Source: Hafnia alvei (lineage in GTDB: Bacteria > Pseudomonadota > Gammaproteobacteria > Enterobacterales > Enterobacteriaceae). Taken from it: DNA of 64,000 nucleotides. Under the pieces are notes generated by a model that was given only the letters and a program-made list of their open reading frames with translations, made no database searches and was not told where the DNA came from. Positions 30,763 to 40,793 of the stretch are shown here, piece by piece. Position 1 is the stretch's first letter; each line of letters opens with the position of its first letter. The stretch is taken from contig NZ_OZ061315.1 in NCBI RefSeq assembly GCF_964063325.1, forward strand, positions 3,348,001 through 3,412,000, in the 5' to 3' direction. Position numbers and translations under genes: made by a program.

Positions 30763-30791
30763 AAAATCCCTAGCCTTGGCTGGGGATTTTT
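30763..30791 (+). terminator. Terminator of purMN
   Basis: Stem AAAATCCC-AGCC / GGCT-GGGATTTT with one bulge on each side and a TT loop; the stem runs into five T. It lies 26 bases past the purN stop. Confidence 0.85.
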
Positions 30792-30803
30792 GTATTTGCC
30801 GCC

Positions 30804-30832
30804 TTCAAGCAACTTGAATTATTTTGGGTATA
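30804..30832. repeat. ERIC end remnant in the speG promoter region
   Basis: Read on the minus strand the segment begins TATACCCAAAATAATTCAAG, the conserved end of ERIC elements (compare 58798), then turns back as the hairpin CTTGAA / TTCAAG. The terminal GGGTATA of the repeat runs into AT, creating TATAAT, a perfect -10 hexamer about 65 bases before speG. Confidence 0.6.
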
Positions 30833-30898
30833 ATACAGTCTGTAGTATTCACTACATCGGCTATTCAGCTGAAACTTATGACAGTGAGAGGAATCAAC

Positions 30899-31456
30899 AT
30901 GTCCAGCGACAACAACGTCAGACTGCGCCCCCTGGAACGGGAAGACTTGACGTTCGTTCATCAACTCGACAATAACGCCAGCATCATGCGTTATTGGTTT
31001 GAAGAACCTTATATTGCCTTTGTAGAACTCTCTGAGCTGTATGACAAACACATTCACGATCAGAGCGAACGTCGCTTCGTGGTTGAACACGACGGGGTCA
31101 AAATTGGCTTAGTCGAACTGGTTGAGATTGACCATATTCACCGCCGCGCCGAATTCCAAATTATCATCGACCCAGCCCATCAAGGCCACGGTTATGCCAG
31201 CAAAGCGGCACAGTTGGCGTTGGATCATGGTTTTTCGGTGCTCAATCTCTACAAGCTGTATTTAATCGTCGATAAAGAAAACCAAAAGGCGATTCATATT
31301 TACAGCAAGCTAGGATTCAAAATCGAAGGCGAGCTGATCCACGAATTCTTCATCAACGGCGAATACCGCAACGCGATCCGTATGTGTATTTTCCAGCCGG
31401 ATTATTTGGCGAAATATAAATCCCCTACGCCGCCGGTGAATCCAAATTCAATGTAG
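30899..31456 (+). CDS. speG: Spermidine N(1)-acetyltransferase
   Basis: 185 residues of a GNAT enzyme almost collinear with E. coli SpeG ([59 protein letters not shown]). It acetylates spermidine and spermine, preventing polyamine toxicity, and is a dodecamer in known cases. The start at 30899 has GAGAGG eight bases upstream; a longer frame from 30824 lacks homology. In E. coli speG lies elsewhere on the chromosome, so its place between purN and pst is a local difference. Confidence 0.96.
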   Translation: MSSDNNVRLRPLEREDLTFVHQLDNNASIMRYWFEEPYIAFVELSELYDKHIHDQSERRFVVEHDGVKIGLVELVEIDHIHRRAEFQIIIDPAHQGHGYASKAAQLALDHGFSVLNLYKLYLIVDKENQKAIHIYSKLGFKIEGELIHEFFINGEYRNAIRMCIFQPDYLAKYKSPTPPVNPNSM

Positions 31457-31477
31457 GTTAGGGCGCGGAGCCTTAAT

Positions 31478-32021
31478 GTAAGGTTTCGTTCGCCAAGTGT
31501 TTATGTGGCCTTGGTGTAAGGTTTCGTACGCCTATCAATAACAGCTATCACATATAGCTAAATCGAAGGCGACCGATGAGGGGCGCCAGCGCGCGCCCCT
31601 TCAATCCTCGCGCTTTTATCCGAGACGCCATCTCCGCGCCGGGTCGGCATGCGCCATCCCTGGCGCCTCCTCCCCTCGTGAAAACATCCTGTTTTCACTG
31701 CTCTAAATGCCACGACTTAAACTAAAAAACAGATAGAGTTTTTGTCTTTTGGGTTTGACCTTTTCCGGCACGTTGTTTTTCAGCCGAATAGAGGAATGCA
31801 GGCTAGGATTCGCCGACAGGGACGTCGGCGAAAGAACGGAGGAGCCAGGATGGCGATTGCCGTTCGTTCCGTTAAAGCCGGAATGACGAAATGAGGGAAC
31901 CTGCGAAGCAGGCTGAAGAACGGTGCCAAGCCGGGTTGTTAGGGGGCGGCGATTGGCCCCCTAACACGGACGCCAGCACAATGTATATGTCGGACTCGGT
32001 ATTTTAGGCGGACGTAACCTT
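31478..32021. repeat. Hairpin-dense non-coding element, possible MITE or structured RNA
   Basis: About 540 bases between speG and pstB hold no credible gene. At least six stem-loops are present, all perfect: 31579-31600 (8 bp), 31651-31666 (5 bp), 31678-31698 (9 bp), 31809-31832 (9 bp), 31900-31912 (5 bp) and 31938-31965 (10 bp). The left side has two copies of GTAAGGTTTCGTWCGCC (31478 and 31516); the right side ends with GGCGGACGTAACCTTTC (32007-32023), a 14-of-17 inverted match to them. This gives a unit with imperfect inverted ends. Composition is GC-rich in the arms and AT-rich in the middle. Confidence 0.6.
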
Positions 32022-32042
32022 TCACCACATCTATTACATCAA

Positions 32043-32855
32043 TCACCCATACCTCCCCGTAATATAATCTTCCGTCTTCTTCTGCCTTGGCGAGGTGAAC
32101 AACGTATCGGTATCGGCGTATTCCACCACTTCCCCCTGATGGATAAACGCGGTGTAATCTGACACGCGTGCTGCCTGCTGCATGTTATGAGTGACCAACA
32201 CCACGCTGTAATTTTCTTTGAGTCCAACAATCAACTCTTCAATGGTCAACGTGGAAATAGGATCCAGTGCAGACGTGGGTTCATCGAGCAACAATACCTC
32301 TGGCTCAATCGCAATCGCACGGGCAATCACCAAACGCTGCTGCTGGCCGCTGGATAATTTAAAGGCGTTATCGCTCAAACGCCCTTTCACCTCATGCCAA
32401 AGCGCAGCCTGGCGCAGCGCCCGCTCTACAGTTTCATCCAGTATTCGTCGATCGCGTACGCCGTTTAAACGCAGGCCGTACACCACGTTTTCATAGATAG
32501 ATTTCGGAAACGGATTGGGCCGTTGGAATACCATTCCAACGCGGCGGCGAAGGGAGGCAACGTCAATATCGTCGCCGCTCACACGGCTCCCATTGACGCT
32601 CACCTCCCCCTCAACGCGGCACTGCTCAACCAAATCGTTCATACGGTTAAAACAGCGCAGTAGCGTTGACTTTCCACAGCCGGAAGGCCCAATAAGCGCC
32701 GTAACACGATTCTTTGGCAGCGACAGATTCACGTCAAACAGCACCTGCTTCGTGCCGTAAAACAGATTTAAATTTTGCGTCGCTAATGCCGTTTGCTCTG
32801 GCGGCAAGTTATGCACATCCAGCAGGGGCAATATTTCCGGTGCGGTTAAACCCAC
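32043..32855 (-). CDS. pstB: Phosphate ABC transporter ATPase
   Basis: 270 residues. ABC ATPase with Walker [10 protein letters not shown], the PstB-specific Q-loop [20 protein letters not shown], a signature variant LSSGQQQRL and Walker [14 protein letters not shown]. It powers phosphate import through PstC and PstA. Last gene of pstC-pstA-pstB. No phoU follows; the hairpin-dense element lies directly downstream. Sequence details place it in the PstB family, in the less common type paired with long permeases. Confidence 0.94.
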   Translation of the reverse strand: MGLTAPEILPLLDVHNLPPEQTALATQNLNLFYGTKQVLFDVNLSLPKNRVTALIGPSGCGKSTLLRCFNRMNDLVEQCRVEGEVSVNGSRVSGDDIDVASLRRRVGMVFQRPNPFPKSIYENVVYGLRLNGVRDRRILDETVERALRQAALWHEVKGRLSDNAFKLSSGQQQRLVIARAIAIEPEVLLLDEPTSALDPISTLTIEELIVGLKENYSVVLVTHNMQQAARVSDYTAFIHQGEVVEYADTDTLFTSPRQKKTEDYITGRYG

Positions 32856-32880
32856 GGGCAGGACTCCTCAGAAAAAATAA

Positions 32881-34566
32881 CTAGAGCGACAGCGCGCGAT
32901 ATTTCTCACGCAGGTAATGACGAATCGACATCGCGGCCAAATTTAGCCCCACCACCAGCGTCACCAGCAAAAATGCGGTCGCAAAGACCAACGGACGTGC
33001 GGCCTCCACGTTAGGGCTTTGTAACGCCCCATCATAAACTTGGAAACCCAAGTGCATGAATTTTCTATCCAAATGCAAATAAGGGAATACGGCATCAATC
33101 GGTAATTCAGGCACAGACTTCACCACGCCAACCAGCATTAACGGTGCCGTTTCACCCGCCGCACGTGCAATCGCCAAGATCAATCCGGTCAGCATGGCGG
33201 GCACCGCCAGTGGCAAAACCACCCGCCGCAGTGTTTCCGCCTTGGTTGCACCTAGCGCCAGTGACCCCTGCCGCAATGACGCGGGGATACGTGCTAGCCC
33301 CTCTTCGGTGGAAACAATCACCACCGGCAACGTCAGCAGCGCGAGCGTCAGCGATGCCCAAAGCAGCCCCGGCGTTCCAAATGTCGGGTTGGGCAACGCC
33401 TCGCTGAAAAATAGCTGATCGATGGATCCACCCAGCACATAGACGAAGAAGCCCAAACCGAAGATCCCATATACAATCGACGGCACGCCCGCCAAGTTCA
33501 CCACTGCGATACGAATCAAGCGGGTAAACCAGTTTTTACGCGCGTATTCGTGCAGATACACCGCCGCAATCACGCCTAATGGCATCACGATCACCGACAT
33601 CAGTATCACCATCAGCATGGTGCCAAAAAGCGCCGGAAAAACGCCGCCTTCCGTGTTGGATTCACGTGGGTTATCCGCCATGAATTTTTTAATCTGTTTT
33701 GCCCAGTGTCGAACTTTATCGCCGGAGCTCATCGCATTAGGCATCCATGCGTCATGAATTTCATAAACGGGAATTTCTCGCTGAACGCCGTTCATATCAC
33801 GTAGCAGCAAGCTATCGCTTTTTTGATCATGCTCAAGCGCATCCAAGCGGATCATTAATTGCTGATGCTTACGCTCCAACTCCAGCCGTTCGGCGCGAAT
33901 CTGAGCCTGTAAACGATCGTTCCACGTCCCCTTCATCTCGGCTTGGCGCTGACTTAAACGCATTTTTTCAAACTGTGCGCTGATCGCCGACAGCTGATGC
34001 TGACGCAAATGCGCGATCTTCTGAGTCAGCCCACGCGTGCGCTCAATGCTGCTCTGAAGATCGCGCACCACTTGACGCCCCACCAGCGGCTGGCCGTTTT
34101 CTAGCAGGCCGACCAGATATCCATAGGCATTCCCGTTATGCTCGCGTTCAAGCACCAACAGATCTTTAGGTTTCCGCGTATGGTGAATATCCTGCGCCAA
34201 CAGGGTAATAAAATCTTGGTTTTGCCATTCACGGTTGCCCGTTTTGATGAGATAGCGCGGCAGCGTTGCTGGTGCATCCGGCGCAAGCTTGATGCCCGCG
34301 TCCAGCAGTTGCTGGCGTGGGATCTGATTTATCGCATAGCGTTCGCCAATAATTCGCTGGCCGTTGTTGAGTTCAAATTCATAGACCGAATGCGGCCAGA
34401 AATAGCGCATCCCCTGACCTGCAAGCAGCACAATCAAGCCCAACAACGCCAATAGGCTGATCGTGACCGCGCCCGCGCTGAGCCAAATCCAAGGCCGCCC
34501 GCTATGAAACCATCGACGCATCCCTTGCGGCTGATTCGGCGCTTGAGCAATTTGCTGATGACTCAT
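32881..34566 (-). CDS. pstA: Phosphate ABC transporter permease PstA, long form
   Basis: 561 residues, nearly twice the usual PstA (about 300). The C-terminal half is a normal permease: ALFGTMLMVILMSVIVMPLGV, ASLRQGSLALGATKAETLRRV (the EAA loop) and AAGETAPLMLVG. The N-terminal half has one membrane segment (SLLALLGLIVLLAGQG) followed by a large soluble part, residues about 50-290, with a charged helical stretch (IRAERLELERKHQQLMIRL) that looks like a coiled coil, presumably periplasmic. It overlaps pstC by four bases. This long type is known from other gamma-proteobacteria such as vibrios. Confidence 0.9.
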   Translation of the reverse strand: MSHQQIAQAPNQPQGMRRWFHSGRPWIWLSAGAVTISLLALLGLIVLLAGQGMRYFWPHSVYEFELNNGQRIIGERYAINQIPRQQLLDAGIKLAPDAPATLPRYLIKTGNREWQNQDFITLLAQDIHHTRKPKDLLVLEREHNGNAYGYLVGLLENGQPLVGRQVVRDLQSSIERTRGLTQKIAHLRQHQLSAISAQFEKMRLSQRQAEMKGTWNDRLQAQIRAERLELERKHQQLMIRLDALEHDQKSDSLLLRDMNGVQREIPVYEIHDAWMPNAMSSGDKVRHWAKQIKKFMADNPRESNTEGGVFPALFGTMLMVILMSVIVMPLGVIAAVYLHEYARKNWFTRLIRIAVVNLAGVPSIVYGIFGLGFFVYVLGGSIDQLFFSEALPNPTFGTPGLLWASLTLALLTLPVVIVSTEEGLARIPASLRQGSLALGATKAETLRRVVLPLAVPAMLTGLILAIARAAGETAPLMLVGVVKSVPELPIDAVFPYLHLDRKFMHLGFQVYDGALQSPNVEAARPLVFATAFLLVTLVVGLNLAAMSIRHYLREKYRALSL

Positions 34567-36752
34567 AATCCCTCTCGCTCAGCGCTATAGCGCGTACGCA
34601 GTTTTAAGCGCACCGTTTCAGCTAAGGTATTCACCACAAAGGTAAACATAAACAACACCAGCGCTGTTAAAAACAGCACGCGATAGTGTGCGCTGCCCAC
34701 CACCGCTTCCGGCATTTCAATCGCAATATTGGCGGCGAGTGCCCGCAGCCCTTGGAACGGCGTGTTATCCAACAGCGGCGTATTTCCCGTTGCCATCAAG
34801 ACAATCATGGTTTCTCCCACGGCGCGCCCAAGCCCAATCATCAGCGCCGAGAAGATCCCAGCGCTGGCGCTCGGCAAAAGTACTCTCATCATGGTTTGCC
34901 ACTGAGTAGCGCCTAGGGCCAACGAACCTTGCGCCAACGAAGCAGGCACGCTAAACAGCGCATCTTCTGCCAGCGAGAAAATCACCGGAACTAATGCAAA
35001 GCCAAGCGCTATCGCTACCACCAGCGTATTACGCTGATCGTAACCATCGCCTAAACGCTCATGCAGCGGCATTCCCCACAGCAAAATCTCAAGGTGCGGG
35101 GCAAACATAAACCACAGCGCCAATAGCCCTGCGAGCACCGGCAGCAAAAGACAAACATCGAAGCGATAGCCTGAACGCTGCGCCCACTTGGGGAAAACTC
35201 GCGTCCACAGCGCAGCGCTGGTCACAATAATGAGAGGGACGAGAATCGGTAGCGCGAGCAATGCTAAAAGATGATTTTCGATGATCGGCGCCAACCAAAT
35301 CGCGGCGACTAAGCCAATCACTACGGTAGGAAATGCGCCGATCATTTCAATCGCGGGTTTCACCACGCTTCGCTGGCGGGGTGACATAAAGCATGCGGTA
35401 TACATAGCGCCGGCAACGGCCAGCGGCGTTGCAAACAGCAGCGCGTAAAATGCCGCTTTCAGGGTGCCAAAAATCACCGGCCACAGACTATATTTGGCCT
35501 GATAGTTATCGCTGCCGGAGGTGCTTTGCCACACATAATCTGGGGCTGAATGGTTCTCAAACCACGTTGGCTTCAGCAAGGTTTGCCAGCTGATTTCAGG
35601 GTAGTCATTACTCAATGGATACCAAAACGTCCCCTGAGCTGTTTCAGCCAGTAACCCTTTCCCCTGCGGATCAAACCACGCCGTTTTCACTCCAGACTTT
35701 ATCGATGCCCGTAAAACCGCGTTCTCGCGTAATGAAGCATAAATGGCGAGCTCCCCCGTGGGCGCGATTGCAGCAAACACGCGACGGTACGGTTCATGAA
35801 CCATCAGGCTATTGGCTATCGCTGGCTGATAGCGACGGATCTGAGTCAGCTCCCGCTCGCCATTGCGTTCCACATCAAACCACTGGCTTATCTGTCCTTG
35901 ACTGTTTTGTAACAGCAGCGAACTTGCACCGGGTAAAAGCGTCATCGCCACCATTTTTTGCTGTTCAAACGTGAGCGTTTTCCCTACCCCCTCAAGCGCC
36001 GCATTAATCGTGAACACCGTTAGGCGCGTTGGGCTCAGCACGAACAGGCGGCGAGCATCGGGAGAAAGTAGAACCTGAGTGACCGGCGTGTTTACCACCA
36101 TCGGATGCACTTGCCAGCCCGTTGGCGTGGACTGCCCGAGCAGCAGTCGCCCGTCCTGAGCAATGGCGGCAATAACCGGCCGCTTTTGCACCATGCCAAG
36201 GCTGATTTGGCGCAACGGCTGGCGTTGGGGATCGAAAGCTTCTGGCGTGGTGCCGCGCAGATAGAGCCAGTCAGGCGCAAAATGTCCGGTATCGCCTGTT
36301 TTCCCCACCGGATGAAACTGCGGGCTGACCAATAGGATTTTACCATCGCTGGTAGCGAGCGCAGTCGTGGGAAGATCACCGCTCACCGACGCGGCTGAGC
36401 TCGGTGCTGACGGGGTGAATTGACGCGCTTGGAGCGGCTGAAGATCCTTCCCCTGCGATTGCAGGGCAATAAACATGCCTTTGCCATCCGCATCGATACG
36501 CCACGCCATTTGATGGGTCGCGTCAACGCCAACGGCAAGTGCCGCCGTATTTTTTGGCCAGAGAAGCGCCTGAGGCTTACCGATGCTAGCCGGTTTAAAC
36601 AGCGGCCAGACCGCAACGAGCAGATACACGAAAATCAGCATCAGCATAGCCAAAACCACCATTCCACCCGCACTCACGACGTAGCGAGTCAGGCGGTCTC
36701 GCCAAGCTCGACGCTTATCACGCATTATTAACGCTGGAGTGGTGTGCTGCAT
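34563..36752 (-). CDS. pstC: Phosphate ABC transporter permease PstC, long form
   Basis: 729 residues, more than twice the usual PstC (about 320). One N-terminal membrane segment (VVLAMLMLIFVYLLVAVWPLF) is followed by about 380 residues of repeated beta-rich segments (for example VTQVLLSPDARRLFVLSPTRLTVF-like blades), which suggest a beta-propeller in the periplasm. The C-terminal part is the permease, with GTLKAAFYALLFATPLAV and ASLAQGSLALGATQWQTM (EAA loop) and GLGRAVGETMIVLM. First gene of pstCAB, divergent from ppk. I looked for a Pho box upstream and found none that convinces. Confidence 0.9.
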   Translation of the reverse strand: MQHTTPALIMRDKRRAWRDRLTRYVVSAGGMVVLAMLMLIFVYLLVAVWPLFKPASIGKPQALLWPKNTAALAVGVDATHQMAWRIDADGKGMFIALQSQGKDLQPLQARQFTPSAPSSAASVSGDLPTTALATSDGKILLVSPQFHPVGKTGDTGHFAPDWLYLRGTTPEAFDPQRQPLRQISLGMVQKRPVIAAIAQDGRLLLGQSTPTGWQVHPMVVNTPVTQVLLSPDARRLFVLSPTRLTVFTINAALEGVGKTLTFEQQKMVAMTLLPGASSLLLQNSQGQISQWFDVERNGERELTQIRRYQPAIANSLMVHEPYRRVFAAIAPTGELAIYASLRENAVLRASIKSGVKTAWFDPQGKGLLAETAQGTFWYPLSNDYPEISWQTLLKPTWFENHSAPDYVWQSTSGSDNYQAKYSLWPVIFGTLKAAFYALLFATPLAVAGAMYTACFMSPRQRSVVKPAIEMIGAFPTVVIGLVAAIWLAPIIENHLLALLALPILVPLIIVTSAALWTRVFPKWAQRSGYRFDVCLLLPVLAGLLALWFMFAPHLEILLWGMPLHERLGDGYDQRNTLVVAIALGFALVPVIFSLAEDALFSVPASLAQGSLALGATQWQTMMRVLLPSASAGIFSALMIGLGRAVGETMIVLMATGNTPLLDNTPFQGLRALAANIAIEMPEAVVGSAHYRVLFLTALVLFMFTFVVNTLAETVRLKLRTRYSAEREGL

Positions 36753-36890
36753 GCATATTCCATTAAGAGGCCATCAAAAAGCAGGTAGCATAATATGGCA
36801 ACATTGTTAACGCCACATTACTGTTTGGTCATTGGACTTTCTCGTCAACTTCTCGCCATAATAAAGGTAGACACTGGGTACTCCCACTTC

Positions 36891-36942
36891 TATACCCAAA
36901 ATCATTGAATCGAACGATACAGATTCAAGCATGGCGGGTATA
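36891..36942. repeat. Minimal ERIC-like palindrome in the pstC-ppk gap
   Basis: 52 bases with TATACCC / GGGTATA at the ends and an inner stem TTGAATC / GATTCAA, separated by symmetrical 7-base internal loops. The ends match those of the ERIC-type element at 58798. It ends 28 bases before the ppk start, so it lies in the ppk leader. Confidence 0.65.
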
Positions 36943-36969
36943 TCGTCGCCGTTTAGTATTGGAGTCACA

Positions 36970-39036
36970 ATGGGTCAGGAAAAGCTCTATATCGATAAAG
37001 AACTGAGTTGGTTGTCATTTAACGAACGTGTTCTACAGGAAGCCGCTGACAAGAGCAATCCGCTCATTGAGCGTATGCGTTTTCTCGGGATCTACTCCAG
37101 CAATCTGGATGAATTCTACAAGGTTCGCTTTGCCGATCTGAAACGCCGCATTCTGATCAGTGAAGAGCAAGGCTCGACGGGCACCTCACGACACCTCCTC
37201 AAAAAAATTCAGGCCAAGGTGCTGAAAACCGATCAGGAGTTCGATTCTTTATATAACGAACTGCTGCTGGAGATGGCGCGTAATCAGATTTTCTTGATCA
37301 ATGAACGCCAGCTTTCAGAAAATCAGCAGGTGTGGCTGCGCCAATATTTTAAAAATCACCTGCGCCAGCACATCACGCCGATCCTGATAAACAATGAAAC
37401 CGATTTGGTTTCATTCTTAAAAGACGACTATACCTATTTAGCCGTCGAGATTATTCGTGGTCATCAGACTAGCTACGCGCTGTTGGAAATTCCGTCGGAT
37501 AAAGTCGAACGCTTCATCATTCTGCCACCGGAAACGCCTCGCCGCCGCAAGCCAATGATTTTATTTGATAACATTCTGCGATACTGTCTGGATGATATCT
37601 TCAAAGGCTTCTTTGATTACGATGCCTTGAACGCCTACTCCATGAAAATGACCCGAGATGCTGAATACGATCTGGTCACAGAGATGGAATCCAGCCTGAT
37701 GGAACTCATGTCATCAAGCCTGAAACAGCGCCTGACCGCCGAGCCGGTACGCTTTGTCTATCAGCGTGACATGCCTGATGAATTGGTCGAATTGTTGCGC
37801 CAGAAACTTGGTATCTCCTCCTACGATTCCGTCATCGCGGGCGGTCGCTACCACAATTTCAAAGATTTCATCAAATTCCCTAACGTGGGCAACGCCCACT
37901 TAGTGAATAAACCCCTGCCGCGCCTGCGTCATATCTGGTTTGATAAATTCCGCAACGGCTTTGACGCCATTCGCGATCACGACGTGCTGCTCTACTACCC
38001 GTATCACACGTTCGAGCACGTGCTCGAGCTGCTGCGTCAGGCGTCCTTTGACCCAAGCGTGCTAGCGATAAAAATTAATATCTACCGCGTGGCTAAAGAT
38101 TCTCGCATCATCGAATCGATGATCCACGCGGCGCACAACGGTAAAAAAGTCACCGTGGTGGTTGAGCTACAGGCGCGTTTCGACGAAGAAGCCAACATCC
38201 ACTGGGCGAAGCGTTTAACCGAAGCCGGCGTGCATGTGATCTTCTCAGCTCCGGGGCTGAAGATTCACGCCAAACTGTTCCTGATTTCGCGTAAAGAAGG
38301 CGACAGCATCGTGCGCTATGCACATATCGGCACCGGTAACTTCAACGAAAAAACCGCGCGCGTCTATACAGACTATTCGCTGCTCACCGCCGATGCGCGT
38401 ATCACCAACGAAGTGCGACGGGTGTTCAATTTCATTGAAAACCCATACCGCCCGGTTAGCTTTGAACACCTGATGGTGTCACCACAAAACTCGCGCCGTA
38501 TGTTGTATCAGCTCATCGATCAGGAAATTACCAGCGCACAGGCCGGGCTCACCGCAGGGATCACCCTGAAGCTGAATAACTTGGTGGATAAAGGCTTGGT
38601 TGATCGCTTATATACCGCCTCTTCAGCCGGGGTCAAAATCCGCCTTCTGGTGCGTGGCATGTGCTCGCTGGTGCCTAACATCCCGGGCGTTAGCGATAAC
38701 ATTCAGATCACCAGCATCGTCGATCGATTCTTAGAACATGCACGCGTCTATGTGTTTGAGAACCATGGCGATCCGCTGGTTTATCTCTCCTCTGCTGACT
38801 GGATGACCCGCAATATTGACTATCGCATCGAAGTTGCCGTTTCGCTGCTCGATCCAACGCTGCGCCAGCGCGTGTTAGATCTGCTCGAACTGCAATTCTG
38901 TGACACCGTTAAGGCGCGGTATCTTGATAAAGATCTCAGCAACCGTTATGTTCCGCGCGGAAATCGCCGCAAGGTACGATCTCAGTTAGCGATTTATGAT
39001 TACCTCAAGGCCCTTGAACAGCCTGATAACCAATAA
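36970..39036 (+). CDS. ppk: Polyphosphate kinase (PPK1)
   Basis: 688 residues, exactly the E. coli length. It makes polyphosphate from ATP, bound to the inner face of the membrane. N-terminal [19 protein letters not shown], the catalytic histidine region [16 protein letters not shown], the second HKD-like block [18 protein letters not shown] and a C-terminal [15 protein letters not shown] are intact. GGAG precedes the ATG at 36970; the frame is open further upstream but runs into an ERIC-like repeat. ppx follows 24 bases later. Confidence 0.97.
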   Translation: MGQEKLYIDKELSWLSFNERVLQEAADKSNPLIERMRFLGIYSSNLDEFYKVRFADLKRRILISEEQGSTGTSRHLLKKIQAKVLKTDQEFDSLYNELLLEMARNQIFLINERQLSENQQVWLRQYFKNHLRQHITPILINNETDLVSFLKDDYTYLAVEIIRGHQTSYALLEIPSDKVERFIILPPETPRRRKPMILFDNILRYCLDDIFKGFFDYDALNAYSMKMTRDAEYDLVTEMESSLMELMSSSLKQRLTAEPVRFVYQRDMPDELVELLRQKLGISSYDSVIAGGRYHNFKDFIKFPNVGNAHLVNKPLPRLRHIWFDKFRNGFDAIRDHDVLLYYPYHTFEHVLELLRQASFDPSVLAIKINIYRVAKDSRIIESMIHAAHNGKKVTVVVELQARFDEEANIHWAKRLTEAGVHVIFSAPGLKIHAKLFLISRKEGDSIVRYAHIGTGNFNEKTARVYTDYSLLTADARITNEVRRVFNFIENPYRPVSFEHLMVSPQNSRRMLYQLIDQEITSAQAGLTAGITLKLNNLVDKGLVDRLYTASSAGVKIRLLVRGMCSLVPNIPGVSDNIQITSIVDRFLEHARVYVFENHGDPLVYLSSADWMTRNIDYRIEVAVSLLDPTLRQRVLDLLELQFCDTVKARYLDKDLSNRYVPRGNRRKVRSQLAIYDYLKALEQPDNQ

Positions 39037-39060
39037 CAATTACAGACTTATAGGCCGCTT

Positions 39061-40584
39061 ATGCCGCTAAATCATTCCAATAATAAACCGCAGGAAATTG
39101 CTGCAATCGATCTGGGCTCTAACAGTTTCCATATGGTTATTGCCCGCATCGTGAACGGCGCGCTTCAGGTTCTGGGACGTCTGAAGCAACGAGTCCATCT
39201 GGCCGATGGCCTTGATAGCAATAATATGCTCAGCGAAGAAGCCATGGAGCGCGGCGTTGCCTGCCTCGCTCTGTTTGCTGAACGTTTACAAGGATTTCCC
39301 GAAGAAAACGTCTGTATCGTCGGCACGCATTCGCTGCGTCAAGCCGCCAACGCCGAAGAGTTTCTCAAACGTGCTGCGAAAGTAATTCCGTATCCGATTG
39401 AGATCATCTCGGGTCACGAAGAAGCGCGACTCATTTTTATGGGCGTGGCGCACACGCAGCCAGAAAAAGGCCGCAAGCTGGTGATCGACATCGGCGGCGG
39501 CTCTACTGAAATGGTTATCGGTGAAGACTTCGATCCGCTGCTGGTCGAAAGCCGCCGTATGGGCTGCGTGAGTTTCGCTCGCCAATTCTTCCCTAACGGT
39601 GAAATCAGCAAAGATAACTTCCAGCGTGCTCGTTTAGCGGCAGCGCAGAAACTGGAAAATATGGCGTGGCAGTATCGAATCCAAGGCTGGCAGGCTGCGC
39701 TCGGTGCGTCTGGCTCGATCAAAGCCGCCCATGAAGTGTTGATTGCACTGGGTGAAAAAGATGGCCTCATCACGGCGGAGCGTCTTGAACTGCTGCGTAA
39801 TGAAGTGCTTAAGTACAAGCGTTTCAACGAATTAGCCTTACCGGGGCTTTCGGAAGATCGTCAGGCAGTGTTTGTGCCTGGGCTGTCGATTCTTTGCGGC
39901 GTGTTTGATGCACTGGCGATTAAACAGCTACGGCTATCGGATGGCGCACTGCGTGAAGGCGTGCTCTATGAGATGGAAGGACGTTTCCGCCATCAGGATA
40001 TTCGCAGCCGAACCGCGCGTAGCCTAGCGGAACACTATAATATCGATCACGAACAAGCCTATCGCGTACTGAGCACGGTACAGCAGCTTTACGCTCAATG
40101 GATGGCTCAGAACAGCAAACTGGTTCACCCACAGCTAGAGGCGTTGCTCAATTGGGCCGCCATGCTGCATGAGGTTGGTTTGAGCATCAACCACAGCGGC
40201 ATGCACCGCCATTCAGCCTACATCCTGCAAAACACCAACCTACCGGGATTTAATCAGGAGCAGCAACTGTTGCTGGCAACGCTAGTCCGTTTCCACCGTA
40301 AAGGTGTAAAGCTGGATGAGCTACCACGCTTAACGTTGTTTAAGAAAAAACAGTATATCCCGCTGATCCAAATCCTGCGCTTGGCGGCGTTGCTGAATAA
40401 TCAGCGCCAATCCACCACTACGCCAGAATCGCTGGAGCTCGAAACCAACGGTTTTCATTGGATCCTGCGTTTTCCACGGGGTTATCTGCAACAAAATAAC
40501 CTCGTACAGCTCGATGTGGAAAAAGAGCAGTCATACTGGAAAGACGTTGAAGGCTGGAGTTTACTGGTAGAAGAACAGCTGTAA
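39061..40584 (+). CDS. ppx: Exopolyphosphatase
   Basis: 507 residues of the Ppx/GppA family. It splits phosphate from polyphosphate ends. The ASKHA-fold motifs [16 protein letters not shown] and [15 protein letters not shown] (ATP/phosphate loops) are present, with a C-terminal HD-like helical domain ([18 protein letters not shown]). Second gene of the ppk-ppx operon; a terminator follows. Confidence 0.97.
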   Translation: MPLNHSNNKPQEIAAIDLGSNSFHMVIARIVNGALQVLGRLKQRVHLADGLDSNNMLSEEAMERGVACLALFAERLQGFPEENVCIVGTHSLRQAANAEEFLKRAAKVIPYPIEIISGHEEARLIFMGVAHTQPEKGRKLVIDIGGGSTEMVIGEDFDPLLVESRRMGCVSFARQFFPNGEISKDNFQRARLAAAQKLENMAWQYRIQGWQAALGASGSIKAAHEVLIALGEKDGLITAERLELLRNEVLKYKRFNELALPGLSEDRQAVFVPGLSILCGVFDALAIKQLRLSDGALREGVLYEMEGRFRHQDIRSRTARSLAEHYNIDHEQAYRVLSTVQQLYAQWMAQNSKLVHPQLEALLNWAAMLHEVGLSINHSGMHRHSAYILQNTNLPGFNQEQQLLLATLVRFHRKGVKLDELPRLTLFKKKQYIPLIQILRLAALLNNQRQSTTTPESLELETNGFHWILRFPRGYLQQNNLVQLDVEKEQSYWKDVEGWSLLVEEQL

Positions 40585-40653
40585 AGAAGGATTCAAACTT
40601 TTGATAGAGCGAGTTTCGCTGTATTGATTTTTATTAGACCACAGCCTCAATAT

Positions 40654-40675
40654 CGCCCTATTCATAGGGCGTTTT
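40654..40675 (+). terminator. Terminator of ppk-ppx
   Basis: Stem CGCCCTA / TAGGGCG with a TTCA loop and four T, 70 bases after the ppx stop. Confidence 0.8.
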
Positions 40676-40793
40676 CCGCAAACACTTAAATTTCCCTTAA
40701 TTAATTCATAAATCAAACGCCATTTAACAATCCCTCAGCCCGTGGCATAGATAAGCACACTCGGTGTGAATATTACGTACAGGGATAAGTGCA

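Noticed and set aside
36753..36890. Pho box upstream of pstC
   Set aside because: No pair of CTGTCA-like repeats at the right spacing on either strand; only isolated TGAC words.
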